From an uncultured bacterium (GTDB lineage Bacteria > Cyanobacteriota > Vampirovibrionia > Gastranaerophilales > Gastranaerophilaceae), in assembly GCA_949284415.1 (NCBI GenBank), contig CASDVM010000032.1:1-64000 (forward strand): a stretch of 64,000 nucleotides of DNA, in the 5' to 3' direction. The translations under genes and the position numbers were made by a program. This document shows positions 46,765-55,256 of the stretch, piece after piece. Positions within the stretch are counted from its first letter, which is position 1; the number at the start of each line of letters is the position of its first letter. The notes below the pieces were generated by a model. That model searched no databases. It had not been told where the DNA came from and was given only the letters and a program-made list of their open reading frames with translations.

Positions 46765-46813
46765 TTAAAGAAACTAAATAAACTTCAAATTAAATGTTAG
46801 AAAAATAAACAAT

Positions 46814-46856
46814 AAATACTCCGGCTAACAATTTAGCAGGAGTATTATAATTTTTT
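46814..46856 (+). terminator. Rho-independent terminator after ispD
   Basis: AATACTCC-GCTAA / TTAGC-GGAGTATT, a two-part stem with single-base bulges, followed by a T-rich run. Confidence 0.8.
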
Positions 46857-46883
46857 ACTTTATAAAAATTTTTAATTGTAAAA

Positions 46884-47570
46884 TTACATAGGATTTTTGA
46901 CAATGTTTGTATCCGGGGCGTTACAGACTTGTCCATATTTTTTGGTGGAAAATTTATTAAGTCCTGTTTCTGCGTGTCTGTCAGCCCTGCCTCTGAGAAC
47001 TTGTCTTACTTTTTTCATTACTTGATTTACGTTCTCTTGGGCCGGGATTATTCCATTTTTAATACCGGCTGTTATTCCCGGGTATTTGGCTAATTTATGA
47101 TCATCGAATTCAATGTGATGTCTTGTTGCATCTCCGATATGTGTATCAAAGGTACGTTTTCCGTTCTTTAGTGTTAATGATAATGCGCTATCTCCAATAT
47201 CGGCAGATCCCTTGCTGTCCAAAAAACCGTTTGCATACAATGCTTTTCCCTTATCTGCCGATGCACGATATTTTACAACTGCTTTTGATGTACCGGGATT
47301 TGTTATTGATACTGCCCCCTGATTGAGTACCTGCTTGCCGTCTCTCAATCTCATACCTGCGATTGCATAATTTGATTCTGCTTTATAGGCCACATCAAGT
47401 TTGGGATCTTCTATACCTTTTAATGCTTTTCGAATAAGTTCTCCCGCCTTTTTGTCTTGTTTACCAAGAGCTTCCAACTGTGTGCGCCCTAAAGTGATTT
47501 TACCTGCTGCACCTTCTGTTTTAGGCAGTGCTCTTACAATTTTACTTGCGATGTTCATAAAATTTACCAT
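46884..47570 (-). CDS. Hypothetical protein, 228 residues
   Basis: No family recognised. AAAGGGG precedes the ATG at 47570. It has no signal peptide and no clear membrane helix. The N-terminal 65 residues are basic and helical; a middle part of about 90 residues looks strand-rich (GSADIGDSALSLTLKNGKRT); the C-terminal part is basic (KKVRQVLRGRADRHAE). It is divergent from the XRE regulator at 47825, with a 6-3-6 inverted repeat between them, so that regulator may control it. Confidence 0.65.
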   Translation of the reverse strand: MVNFMNIASKIVRALPKTEGAAGKITLGRTQLEALGKQDKKAGELIRKALKGIEDPKLDVAYKAESNYAIAGMRLRDGKQVLNQGAVSITNPGTSKAVVKYRASADKGKALYANGFLDSKGSADIGDSALSLTLKNGKRTFDTHIGDATRHHIEFDDHKLAKYPGITAGIKNGIIPAQENVNQVMKKVRQVLRGRADRHAETGLNKFSTKKYGQVCNAPDTNIVKNPM

Positions 47571-47701
47571 AGTTTTTCCCCTTTCGTTTTTCTTTACTTT
47601 TACTGAAATTTAATTAATGTATTTAATGATTCAACTTTTTCTTGAAAACCGATTTCCCCTTACTCTTTCATAAAAACTTTCAAAAACTAAAAATTGCCAA
47701 A

Positions 47702-47716
47702 TTTAACGAAGTTAAA
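47702..47716. promoter_or_regulatory. Perfect inverted repeat between XRE 3 and the divergent orphan gene
   Basis: TTTAAC-GAA-GTTAAA, six-base arms around three bases, near the middle of the 254-base gap between divergent starts. Same arm-3-arm layout as the site beside XRE 2. Confidence 0.5.
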
Positions 47717-47824
47717 AGTATAAATTAGTAAAATAAAGAATTTACAGTGCATTACGGATTTACAAATCTTAATGTACAATACTTTTAGATGCTAAATTTT
47801 GTATTTTAAGAAGTAATAACGGTA

Positions 47825-48151
47825 ATGGGTGTAAAACAGGAATTCGGGAAAAAAATAAAAAGAATGCGCATAAACCGCGGGCTGACGCAGGAGGAGCTTG
47901 CAGAGGCCGTTGACCTGTCCCAGCGTGCTATGAGCGGAATTGAAACGGGGGAAAATTTTGTGTCTGCCGAAACAATTGATAAACTGGTTAAAGCGCTTGA
48001 TACAACGCTTGAAGAACTGTTTTCAACCGATCATTTAAAAGTAGATACCGAACTCCGTCAGGAAATAGATGAAAAACTGGATTACCTGAACAATGACAGT
48101 GAAAAACTGATTATAGTCTATAATGTAATAAAGAGTCTTTTGAAAGAGTAA
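47825..48151 (+). CDS. XRE-family HTH transcriptional regulator, third copy
   Basis: 108 residues. The Cro/C1 HTH spans about 10-65 (IKRMRINRGLTQEELAEAVD, AMSGIETGENFVSAETIDKL), then a helical tail to the end. The layout matches XRE 1 (17440), including the tail length, so these two are probably paralogues. Only a weak ribosome binding site is seen. The divergent neighbour is an orphan gene rather than a pilin. Confidence 0.88.
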   Translation: MGVKQEFGKKIKRMRINRGLTQEELAEAVDLSQRAMSGIETGENFVSAETIDKLVKALDTTLEELFSTDHLKVDTELRQEIDEKLDYLNNDSEKLIIVYNVIKSLLKE

Positions 48152-48452
48152 ATTGTTATTAAAAGCGAATAGATGAATGGGTTAATAAGTGAATAAGTCA
48201 TTTACATGAAATTTTTGCAACAATCATTTTATGAAATATTAATAAGATCGCGCAACAGGTGCGCGATGACACATATTTTGACCGTCGTGTTATTTATACC
48301 TATCATCCGACAGGACTGCGATGATATAAGACATTTAACATTTAATTTATATGTCTGAATTATCTAAAGAATAATTTTTTTATATTATTATTTATTTTAT
48401 CTATAAAATGTGTATTAAGATATAAAATTATACTCCTATTAACTTATTTTCT
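48152..48452. repeat. Gene-free stretch with two hairpins
   Basis: ATCGCGCA-ACAGG-TGCGCGAT (48247-48267) and TATCATC...GATGATA (48301-48326). The first is nearly identical to the hairpin at 55302-55322. No ORF of note is visible in this 301-base gap. Confidence 0.65.
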
Positions 48453-49274
48453 TTATTCCGCTATATTCATATAAGGAGAAACAGTCAAAGGTTCTGAAAG
48501 TTTTAGCTCAATTGTGGTACCGTCAGGGATTTGAATATCCTCTCCCCGCTGCATGGCACCGCGCAAACCTCCGCCTAAAGCGCCGATGCCGCCATAGATT
48601 GCCATATTCCTGCCCCAGTCATCTCCGCCACCGAGTGCCGTAAAAGCCGCACCGATAAGCATTGAACCTAATGCTCCTATTACAACATCACGGGTCATTT
48701 TTTTTGCCCGCTCGCTTTTTGCTTCCATATAAATGTTTTCTGTTGAAACTTTCAGCATATTACCGTCAGGTGTTAGTATTTCGTTAAAATTAATTTCTAA
48801 AGAGCCGCTTCCGTATGCATAACCCGCATTTTGCGCATCAGCCGCAGTTCCGTAAATCAAACTTCCTGCAGGGGCAATTAATACTCCGTTATAAACAAAA
48901 TCCCGTGTAAGTTTTGCTGTAAGTCTGTCATTTTTCTCTAAACTTCCCGAGCTTATCCCCGAATCAAATGTGATCGGGAACGTAGTCCCCCGTGGAACTT
49001 TTACAACCTGCCCGAACAATGGTCTTTGCTGAGGTTCAAAGGTATTTGTTATCACTTCTTCCTCAATCAAATTTACAGGGGTATAATTTGTTCTTTCATT
49101 AATCTCATTATTAATATCTGCAGAATTTTTCTTTTTTGTAAAATCGACAGGCTGAAACATCTGAGATTGTTTTCTGTCAAATTCGGCCTGTGCTTCATCG
49201 CTGAAATCATATTCCGCAAAAACAGGCATTGTTATAAATTGAAAACATATTAAGAGAGCCAGAATCTTTTTCAT
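48453..49274 (-). CDS. Exported protein with a VirB10/TrbI-like segment and a glycine-rich helix pair
   Basis: 273 residues. A signal peptide is at about 1-20 (KKILALLICFQFITMPVFAE). A charged linker precedes a segment at about 85-175 reading VPRGTTFPITFDSGISSGSL, then RDFVYNGVLIAPAGSLIYGT and NEILTPDG. Its order of elements resembles the C-terminal beta domain of VirB10/TrbI, although it is short. A glycine-rich hydrophobic stretch follows (about 195-240, GALGSMLIGAAFTALGGG and GGIGALGGGLRGAM), as in glycine-zipper outer-membrane proteins. No other conjugation or type IV secretion gene is near, so a stand-alone envelope role is more likely. Confidence 0.7.
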   Translation of the reverse strand: MKKILALLICFQFITMPVFAEYDFSDEAQAEFDRKQSQMFQPVDFTKKKNSADINNEINERTNYTPVNLIEEEVITNTFEPQQRPLFGQVVKVPRGTTFPITFDSGISSGSLEKNDRLTAKLTRDFVYNGVLIAPAGSLIYGTAADAQNAGYAYGSGSLEINFNEILTPDGNMLKVSTENIYMEAKSERAKKMTRDVVIGALGSMLIGAAFTALGGGDDWGRNMAIYGGIGALGGGLRGAMQRGEDIQIPDGTTIELKLSEPLTVSPYMNIAE

Positions 49275-49351
49275 AATTACTTATATTATAAATGAATATT
49301 GAATTATTACAATATCCTTGTTATAATCGGTTACACAGGAGAGAAAAGTTT

Positions 49352-49957
49352 ATGGAAAAAATATTGGAAATACTTGCAGTTGTTATCAGTGCTTATATAA
49401 TCGGTTCTATACCTACAGGGTATATTATTGTTAAAGTATTCACAGGCGAAGATATAAGGACAATCGGTTCAGGTTCTACAGGCGCCACGAATGTTAAAAG
49501 AGTTATGGGTAAAAAATGGTTTTTTATAACTTTATTGCTGGATGCTTTTAAAGGAGCTCTGCCTGTTGTACTGGCCGCTTTATTTGCCAAAACTTTTACA
49601 GGTATCGGACTTCTGCCGGTATTGGCTGCAATAGCCGTAATTTTAGGACATAGCAAATCAATATTTTTGAAGTTTACAGGCGGAAAATCTGTTGCATCGG
49701 GTGTCGGCACAATTCTTGCGCTAAATTGGCAGGTAGGATTAATAATTGCCGCAATCTGGGCTGTTGTAACATTTTTCACAAGATATGTGTCTGTCGGCTC
49801 AATAATTGCTCTTGCACTGTCGCCTTTTATCATGTGGGCTTTTAATGCTCCTATTGCATACATTTGTTATTGCGCACTCGGAGCTTTGTATATAATATGG
49901 CTTCACCGCTCAAATATTCAAAGACTTATCAAAGGTGAAGAAAGCAAGGTGAGATAA
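49352..49957 (+). CDS. plsY: Glycerol-3-phosphate acyltransferase
   Basis: 201 residues from ATG 49352 (AGGAG upstream; an ATG at 49292 in the same frame has no such site). PlsY transfers acyl from acyl-phosphate to glycerol-3-phosphate, the first step of phospholipid synthesis. Conserved motifs are IGSIPTGYIIVK (about 15-26), GSGSTGATNVKRV (about 37-49) and GGKSVASGVG (about 107-116). Five or more membrane helices are apparent. A small membrane gene follows immediately. Confidence 0.95.
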   Translation: MEKILEILAVVISAYIIGSIPTGYIIVKVFTGEDIRTIGSGSTGATNVKRVMGKKWFFITLLLDAFKGALPVVLAALFAKTFTGIGLLPVLAAIAVILGHSKSIFLKFTGGKSVASGVGTILALNWQVGLIIAAIWAVVTFFTRYVSVGSIIALALSPFIMWAFNAPIAYICYCALGALYIIWLHRSNIQRLIKGEESKVR

Positions 49958-49958
49958 G

Positions 49959-50162
49959 ATGGACTTTACGATACTTTTAATCGGCTTAGGTATAATCGTA
50001 GCACTATTTATTATAGGAAAAATTTTTGCAATACTGACAAAAATTTTAGTAGTAATTTTGATTGTAGCAGCTCTTGCAGTCGGATTTTTCATCTGGCAGA
50101 ATAACAATAAAGAAGCTCCTGCAAACCGGACAGGCTGTAATTGGGCATATATTCTTTTCTGA
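49959..50162 (+). CDS. Small membrane protein, 67 residues
   Basis: One very long hydrophobic stretch (about 4-48, DFTILLIGLGIIVALFIIGK onward), probably two tightly packed helices, then a short hydrophilic tail. It starts one base after the plsY stop, with AAGGTGAGATAAG upstream. No family recognised. Real expression is plausible because of the position, not proven. Confidence 0.5.
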   Translation: MDFTILLIGLGIIVALFIIGKIFAILTKILVVILIVAALAVGFFIWQNNNKEAPANRTGCNWAYILF

Positions 50163-50175
50163 CATTGAAAACTTT

Positions 50176-52533
50176 TTATCCTTTTATCATTTTATTTAAT
50201 ATTTTGCTGTTTGTGAAGTTTATTTCCTGAGCCGGCGGTTTCATTTCCTCTGCCTGGACAGTGGCACCGAATTGTTCTTTTTTATCAACTTCATAAGTTT
50301 TAATCGGTCGTTTGCCTGTTAAGCGTTTCATAAAGTTGTAATATGCTTTCAAAAATCCTGTTGCGTTATTTTGTTTTTCTTCAAGAGCAATAAGTTCATC
50401 TCTTGAATGTATTCCAACAGGTACGCCAACGGATTTTCTTGTCAGCCATTCTCCCATCGTAGTATTTGTAAGGGTTATCCAGCTCATACCAAACAGCGAT
50501 TTGTTGTACTGTGCCTGGAATGTGCTGTTGAATAAGTCAATCAACAGTGTTTGATAGAATAATCTTGAACCTTCCTGTACAAATCTTTCTTTAAATTTGG
50601 TTTTTGCCCCTTCAACATCGTTACCGTTAGATTTAAGCATTACCATGTTGTAGTTATCTGTCATCAGGAACCAGATTGTAGCGGCGAGTGCAGCTGTTTT
50701 TGCAAGATTTGAAAGTTCGCTGTTAGATACATTTGACATTGTGTCAACATTGAAGGCTTTTAAGATATTATCTTTTACATAATCCTGGAATTTTTTAGGA
50801 TCAAAATCTTTTCGGGCTGCTTCTCTGCCGATGTTTTCAATACTTTTTGCAAGAGCAGATATGTCTGTGCCCTGTTTTTTCGAGGATTTAACTTTACTAT
50901 GCCCGAGAGACTTGATAGCATCATCAACAAATTTGTAAGGCATTGTTCCGTATTTCCATATAAATTTAAACGGGGCTAAAAAGAAGTTTACGGCAGGTTT
51001 AATCTTTTTATCTTTTACGCCTAAACTTATTGTTCCGTCCGGATTTTTAGCTGTATCTGCAACGGCTCTGTATTTTTCGGCAAGTTTTGTAAAACCGTTG
51101 TCTTCCAGAACTTTCGTGATTTTATCAAATTTTTCCTGAGGAATTTTGTAGTCTTTAATTTGTGTAATATCATTATATTTGTTTTTAAATACTCCTGCAA
51201 ATTTTTCCCAGGCTCCGTTTACTGCAGGGATTTTTCTCAATCCTTTTACTGCAAATCCGCCTCCGATAATGACAGCCAGAGCTTTAACAATTGTGTCAAA
51301 AGAAAGCAGTGGTTTTTGTGCTTTTTCTTTATCTTCTTTTTTATTTTCCGATGCTTTAAATGATAAATCAGGTTTAATTTCAGCTTCCGGAGCATGATTT
51401 TTTTCATTTTCTGCGCGGGCTTGTTCAGGTGTAAGCCTTGTTATATGTTTTCCGTTAATTACACGTGAGAATGCTTCTGTTGTCAGTGTGGTGAGAGCAG
51501 TCATAAGCATAATTCCCATTTTGGAATTATTTATATATTTGTTTAATGCTCCCAGTGTAATAAGTGTAATATAGGCGTTAAAACCTATTCTTGCCATTTC
51601 CTGTTTGAATCTTACTTTTTGTTCGTGTGATGCTGAATTTTTGTCATCATCCATCATTCTTGAAAGGTTGTAGGCATCGTTTGCAAGGAAAATTGCCGGC
51701 GGAAGACCGGAAACTAATCTGTTTAAAGATCTTTCATGTTTGGTATCATAATTGCCGGTTGACGGATCGAACATTTTAACGGAACGCCGGAAAAGTGCAG
51801 AAGATATTTCTTCTTCAGATTTACCTTCTAATTTTTTTGCAGTTTCAAACAAGCCGCGCAGTGAATTAACTTCCGCATCAATTTTTGAACGCTGTCTTAT
51901 ACCTTTAAAAAACGGTAATTCCATTGTTTTTGAAGCCCAGCCTTTGAAAGGTTTAATTTTCCCGATAAGTTCAACCGTTCCGTTTAAAATATCGGCTGGC
52001 AGAATTTTAAACGGATAAATAAGACCGTCCCAGATTAACTGCGGAACAGTTTTTTTATGGAATATAATTTTATCGCCTTTAATGTCAACCATTTTGTTTG
52101 TCAGATTTGAATCCCTGACATGTTCATATAAATCCTGTCCGATAGAGGTTTCTTTAATACCCTTTTCAGTTGCCTTTTTAAAGGCCATGTGTTCTTGTGA
52201 AAATTTTAGAAATTTATTTACGCTGTATTCTCCGGCTTTTTTATAGCCGGGAGCAAATCTGAGACCGAGTCCGATAGCTGCAAGTGCACCTACTGTGTAT
52301 AAAAGCGGTTTCATTTTATCATCTTTTTCAGCATTTGATTTTTTTTGTTCATCACCGCTAAAAGAAAGACCTTTAAAAGATAATTCGTTTGAAATACTTT
52401 TTAAAGGTCTCTCGTTTATATTATTTTTTGAAGACATGAACTCGGAAGAAAGAGGAACATGTTTGGGAGATAATTCTCCCGATGACTTTTGTCGTTGTTT
52501 GACTGCATCGTATGATAGTTTTCCTACTAACAT
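50176..52533 (-). CDS. Large hypothetical membrane protein, 785 residues
   Basis: GGAAGG precedes the ATG at 52533. The first 70 residues are polar and include LSFKGLSFSG; a related DLSFKASENK recurs near 385. Hydrophobic segments occur at about 74-95 (KPLLYTVGALAAIGLGLRFA), 320-365 (two helices), about 405-425 (KALAVIIGGGFAVKGL) and about 610-635 (LAKTAALAATIWFLMTDNYN). The rest is amphipathic and basic. The region after 405 seems to repeat the order of the first half (hydrophobic helix, lysine-rich helices, FKILPADIL versus FKFIWKYGTMPYKFV), suggesting an internal duplication. No catalytic motif. Function unknown; convergent with the plsY pair. Confidence 0.75.
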   Translation of the reverse strand: MLVGKLSYDAVKQRQKSSGELSPKHVPLSSEFMSSKNNINERPLKSISNELSFKGLSFSGDEQKKSNAEKDDKMKPLLYTVGALAAIGLGLRFAPGYKKAGEYSVNKFLKFSQEHMAFKKATEKGIKETSIGQDLYEHVRDSNLTNKMVDIKGDKIIFHKKTVPQLIWDGLIYPFKILPADILNGTVELIGKIKPFKGWASKTMELPFFKGIRQRSKIDAEVNSLRGLFETAKKLEGKSEEEISSALFRRSVKMFDPSTGNYDTKHERSLNRLVSGLPPAIFLANDAYNLSRMMDDDKNSASHEQKVRFKQEMARIGFNAYITLITLGALNKYINNSKMGIMLMTALTTLTTEAFSRVINGKHITRLTPEQARAENEKNHAPEAEIKPDLSFKASENKKEDKEKAQKPLLSFDTIVKALAVIIGGGFAVKGLRKIPAVNGAWEKFAGVFKNKYNDITQIKDYKIPQEKFDKITKVLEDNGFTKLAEKYRAVADTAKNPDGTISLGVKDKKIKPAVNFFLAPFKFIWKYGTMPYKFVDDAIKSLGHSKVKSSKKQGTDISALAKSIENIGREAARKDFDPKKFQDYVKDNILKAFNVDTMSNVSNSELSNLAKTAALAATIWFLMTDNYNMVMLKSNGNDVEGAKTKFKERFVQEGSRLFYQTLLIDLFNSTFQAQYNKSLFGMSWITLTNTTMGEWLTRKSVGVPVGIHSRDELIALEEKQNNATGFLKAYYNFMKRLTGKRPIKTYEVDKKEQFGATVQAEEMKPPAQEINFTNSKILNKMIKG

Positions 52534-52628
52534 TTATTCTTTTTCCTTCCCGTCATGTATTTTTAACTGAACAAAAATTTTTGACAAGTGGGAGTATATA
52601 CAAAATTTACAATATTTTATAATTCTAT

Positions 52629-53429
52629 TTACAAATGTTTTATAATTTCCAAAATCAGAGATTTGAATTTGGCTTTTGCTGTGTTTGCGGCTTCTATAAC
52701 CTCATCATGCGAAAGCTTTCCGCCGGTTTCTGAACTCGCTGCGTTTGTAATACAGCTTATACCGAGAACATCAAGACCGCAGTAATTCGCAACGATTGCC
52801 TCGGGCACTGTTGACATTCCGACAGCATCTCCGCCGAGTTTTCTGATCATTTTTATTTCGGCAGGCGTCTCGTAAGACGGACCTGAATTTGCCCAGTAAA
52901 CACCTTCCCGTATAACTAATCCGAGTTTGACTGCGCATTTTTCGGCAAGTTCAATGAGTGATTTTTTATAAACTTCCGTCATATCCGGGAAACGTTCTCC
53001 GAGCGTATTGTCATTAGGACCAATCAGAGGATTTGATCCCATATTGTTTATGTGATCGGTTATTAACATTAAATCCGCAGGTTTAAAATTTTCATTAACG
53101 GCACCTGCCGCATTTGTTAAAATCAAAGTTTTAACGCCCAGTGCTTTCATAACCTTGACAGGATAAGTAATTGCACTCATTGTATGACCTTCGTAAAAGT
53201 GATTTCTTCCCTGCATCATTACAATTTTTTTACCTTCAATTCCTGCGAATACCAGTCGTCCTTTATGTCCATGAACCGTTGATTTTATAAAGTTCGGAAT
53301 GTCATTATAAGAAATTGCATAATCACAATATTCATCCGCGAGTTCTCCTAAGCCTGAACCTAGAATAATGCCGATTTCAGGTTTAAAATGGTTTGTTTTT
53401 CCGCTTATAAAGTCAATTGTTGTCTGCAT
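52629..53429 (-). CDS. punA: Purine-nucleoside phosphorylase
   Basis: 266 residues, in the trimeric PNP (PunA/DeoD-II, MTAP) family. It cleaves purine nucleosides with phosphate for salvage. GIILGSGLGELAD (about 20-32) binds phosphate, with GHKGRLVFAG, MQGRNHFYEG, TNAAGAVN, YWANSGPSYETPAEI and DAVGMSTVPEAIVA in the expected order. The Asn in ITNAAS near 230, in the usual purine base-recognition position, suggests guanosine/inosine preference (inference). GAGGG precedes the ATG. Together with upp nearby, it gives the cell nucleobase salvage. Confidence 0.95.
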   Translation of the reverse strand: MQTTIDFISGKTNHFKPEIGIILGSGLGELADEYCDYAISYNDIPNFIKSTVHGHKGRLVFAGIEGKKIVMMQGRNHFYEGHTMSAITYPVKVMKALGVKTLILTNAAGAVNENFKPADLMLITDHINNMGSNPLIGPNDNTLGERFPDMTEVYKKSLIELAEKCAVKLGLVIREGVYWANSGPSYETPAEIKMIRKLGGDAVGMSTVPEAIVANYCGLDVLGISCITNAASSETGGKLSHDEVIEAANTAKAKFKSLILEIIKHL

Positions 53430-53450
53430 TTTATTTCCCTCATTTTACTA

Positions 53451-53480
53451 AAAAAGTTAGAGAGAAAACTCTAACTTTTT
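53451..53480 (-). terminator. Terminator between rpoZ-like gene and punA
   Basis: GTTAGAG and CTCTAAC around six bases, flanked by A5 and T5, so usable in both directions; it follows the rpoZ-like stop by about 35 bases in the minus direction. Confidence 0.85.
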
Positions 53481-53511
53481 GTATAGACATTGTATGGCTA
53501 TGTGCTTGGCA

Positions 53512-53754
53512 CTAACCTACTAATCTGTCATCATCGGCTTCTGCAGCTTTAACCATAATAGCATGCTCTACCGGATTTTCTTTTTTATAAGCAGTGTCAA
53601 AATTTTCTTCGAAATTGAAATCATCATGCGCTTTTTTAGCCTGATTTTCGTCAACAAGCTTTTTTGCCAGCTCGGCAATTTCGTAAACTAACTGATATCT
53701 GTTGTCTGTATTTTCGTTTAAATCCCAGGCAACTCTGATTATTTGATCCATCAT
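53512..53754 (-). CDS. rpoZ: RNA polymerase omega subunit-like protein
   Basis: 80 residues. The N-terminal DQIIRVAWDLNENTDNRYQL with VYEIAELAKKLVDEN resembles the omega core (DNRxxLVxxxAxRAxxL), and ENPVEHAIMVKAAE aligns with the KPVxxALxEI segment. An acidic tail follows. Omega assists RNA polymerase assembly and in some bacteria ppGpp sensing. GAGG lies nine bases before tandem ATGs. The usual neighbour gmk is absent. A short helical protein could mimic this pattern by chance, so the symbol is tentative. Confidence 0.62.
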   Translation of the reverse strand: MMDQIIRVAWDLNENTDNRYQLVYEIAELAKKLVDENQAKKAHDDFNFEENFDTAYKKENPVEHAIMVKAAEADDDRLVG

Positions 53755-53849
53755 AAGTTAAAACCTCACTTTTTGTTCAATTCTATAATATAATACAAAA
53801 ACTTTTTTGGCAAGTGGCAAAAAATCATGTATTGTTGTATAATCGGCTT

Positions 53850-54479
53850 ATGAAATTATTTGAGGGTATGCACAAATATATCTTGCTGGAAGCCTGTTTA
53901 TGGCTGCTTATACTGTGTGTTGCAGTCGCTGGTGTGAGAATTCATAATTATAACAACGAAAAGAAACTTGTAACGTACCAGATATTTATGCCTGATGTTG
54001 ACGGATTGATAGCGGGGTCTCCTGTTAAATTTATGGGTGTGCAGGTCGGTTATATAGAAAAAATCAGGATAGTATCAAATGATGTTTATTTAAAAATTGT
54101 TATAACCGATAAAGATGTTGTACTGCCTAAAGGTTCTGTTGCGACAGTTGAGTTTAGCGGCATGGGAGGTTCTAAGTCTCTGGAAGTTTACCCGCCGACA
54201 AAAGAAAGTCTCGCCGAAAATAAACTTATAGTAGTCCAAAATCCGAAAAGACTTCATGATTCTTTAGGTCTGTTGAATGATATGTTTGATAAAATAGGTT
54301 CTATCACGACAAAATTATCATTTTTTGCCAGAGAAACAGGTGTTATGGATATAAATAACGGTATTCATACATCGGAAATTCAAACTAACATGTCGGCGTT
54401 TGAAAAATTAATGAAAGAATTTTCCGATATAAGAAAAGAAGGAGTTAAGTATGGACAAGACAAGAGTAAGAATAATTAA
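53850..54479 (+). CDS. MlaD/MCE-family lipid transport protein
   Basis: 209 residues from ATG 53850; the frame opens at GTG 53814, but TATAAT at 53838-53843 lies inside that extension. One N-terminal membrane helix (about 12-30, LLEACLWLLILCVAVAGVRI) anchors a periplasmic MCE domain (about 40-125: IFMPDVDGLIAGSPVKFMGV, then VATVEFSGMGGSKSLEVYPP), and a helical tail follows. MCE proteins form hexameric rings that ferry phospholipids between membranes. The partner permease and ATPase (MlaE, MlaF) are not in the window. Its last 29 bases overlap the upp start. Confidence 0.9.
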   Translation: MKLFEGMHKYILLEACLWLLILCVAVAGVRIHNYNNEKKLVTYQIFMPDVDGLIAGSPVKFMGVQVGYIEKIRIVSNDVYLKIVITDKDVVLPKGSVATVEFSGMGGSKSLEVYPPTKESLAENKLIVVQNPKRLHDSLGLLNDMFDKIGSITTKLSFFARETGVMDINNGIHTSEIQTNMSAFEKLMKEFSDIRKEGVKYGQDKSKNN

Positions 54480-55101
54480 TAATCCTGTTGTGCTTTTAAA
54501 TTTATGTACAATGCGCGATAAAAACACGGACAGTCAGGGCGTAAGAATTGCAACAAGAAAAATTACACGCTGCCTTTTATACGAAGCGGCAAAAAATCTT
54601 CCGCTTGTTGATACTGAAATTACAACTCCGCTTGCAACTTTTACGGCCAAAACAATAGATCCGGATATAAATCTTATAATCTCTCCGATATTAAGAGCAG
54701 GGCTGATCTTTACGGATGAAGCAATTGATATCCTGCCGCAGGCATGTATAAGGCATATTGGAATGTACAGGGATGAAAAAACTCTAAAACCTGTCTGGTA
54801 TTATAATAAAGTTCCTATGGAAGCGCCAAATCCTGAAAAATTCTATATTTATATTACGGATCCTATGCTTGCAACGGGAAATTCTCTTGTGGAAGCTATA
54901 AAACTTTACGCTGATAAAGGAATTCCGATAGATAATATTAAAGTAATATGTATTATTGCAGCACCTCAGGGAATTGACAATATCCGAAAACACTACCCTG
55001 ATATTGAAATTATAACTGCTGCGGTAGATGATCATTTGAATGAAAAAGGCTATATTGTCCCGGGAATGGGTGATGCAGGTGACAGGATATTTAATACTTA
55101 A
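54451..55101 (+). CDS. upp: Uracil phosphoribosyltransferase
   Basis: 216 residues. It makes UMP from uracil and PRPP. ISPILRAGLIFTDEAIDILP (about 71-90), the PRPP loop ITDPMLATGNSLVEA (about 134-148, with Asn where most have Gly) and the uracil-binding C-terminus GYIVPGMGDAGDRIFNT are diagnostic. GAAGGAG lies before the ATG, which sits 29 bases inside the mlaD gene, so translation is coupled. Confidence 0.95.
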   Translation: MDKTRVRIINNPVVLLNLCTMRDKNTDSQGVRIATRKITRCLLYEAAKNLPLVDTEITTPLATFTAKTIDPDINLIISPILRAGLIFTDEAIDILPQACIRHIGMYRDEKTLKPVWYYNKVPMEAPNPEKFYIYITDPMLATGNSLVEAIKLYADKGIPIDNIKVICIIAAPQGIDNIRKHYPDIEIITAAVDDHLNEKGYIVPGMGDAGDRIFNT

Positions 55102-55103
55102 TA

Positions 55104-55132
55104 TTGAAAAACTTGTCTTTATATATTATTAT
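55104..55132 (+). promoter_or_regulatory. Promoter of the third pilin locus
   Basis: TTGAAA (55104-55109), 17-base spacer, TATTAT (55127-55132). It starts just after the upp stop and points at the start codon at 55167. Confidence 0.55.
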
Positions 55133-55166
55133 AAAAGTAAAAATTATATGTAGAAAGGAGTTTTTA

Positions 55167-55256
55167 TGAAGAATTTGTTACGAAATGTAAATCGGGGGGG
55201 GGGCACTCTCAGTTAGCAGAGGGCAAGAAGTCAGGAAGTCAGGTTGTTTACATTAA
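55167..55256 (+). pseudogene. Detached pilin leader ORF ending in a run of nine G
   Basis: AAAGGAG lies five bases before ATG 55167, the same spacing as in the second pilin. The ORF reads MKNLLRNVNRGG, closely resembling a pilin leader that should continue into FTLAE, then enters G9 (55195-55203) and foreign sequence, ending after 29 codons. Removing one G would join it in frame with the downstream pilin ORF through about 70 codons of repeat-derived sequence. So this is either the real start of a phase-variable or frameshifted pilin, or the remnant left by a repeat insertion. Confidence 0.65.

Noticed and set aside
48453-49274. Considered as evidence for a conjugative type IV secretion system.
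   Set aside because: Only a short VirB10-like segment, with no VirB4, VirB9, relaxase or coupling protein nearby.
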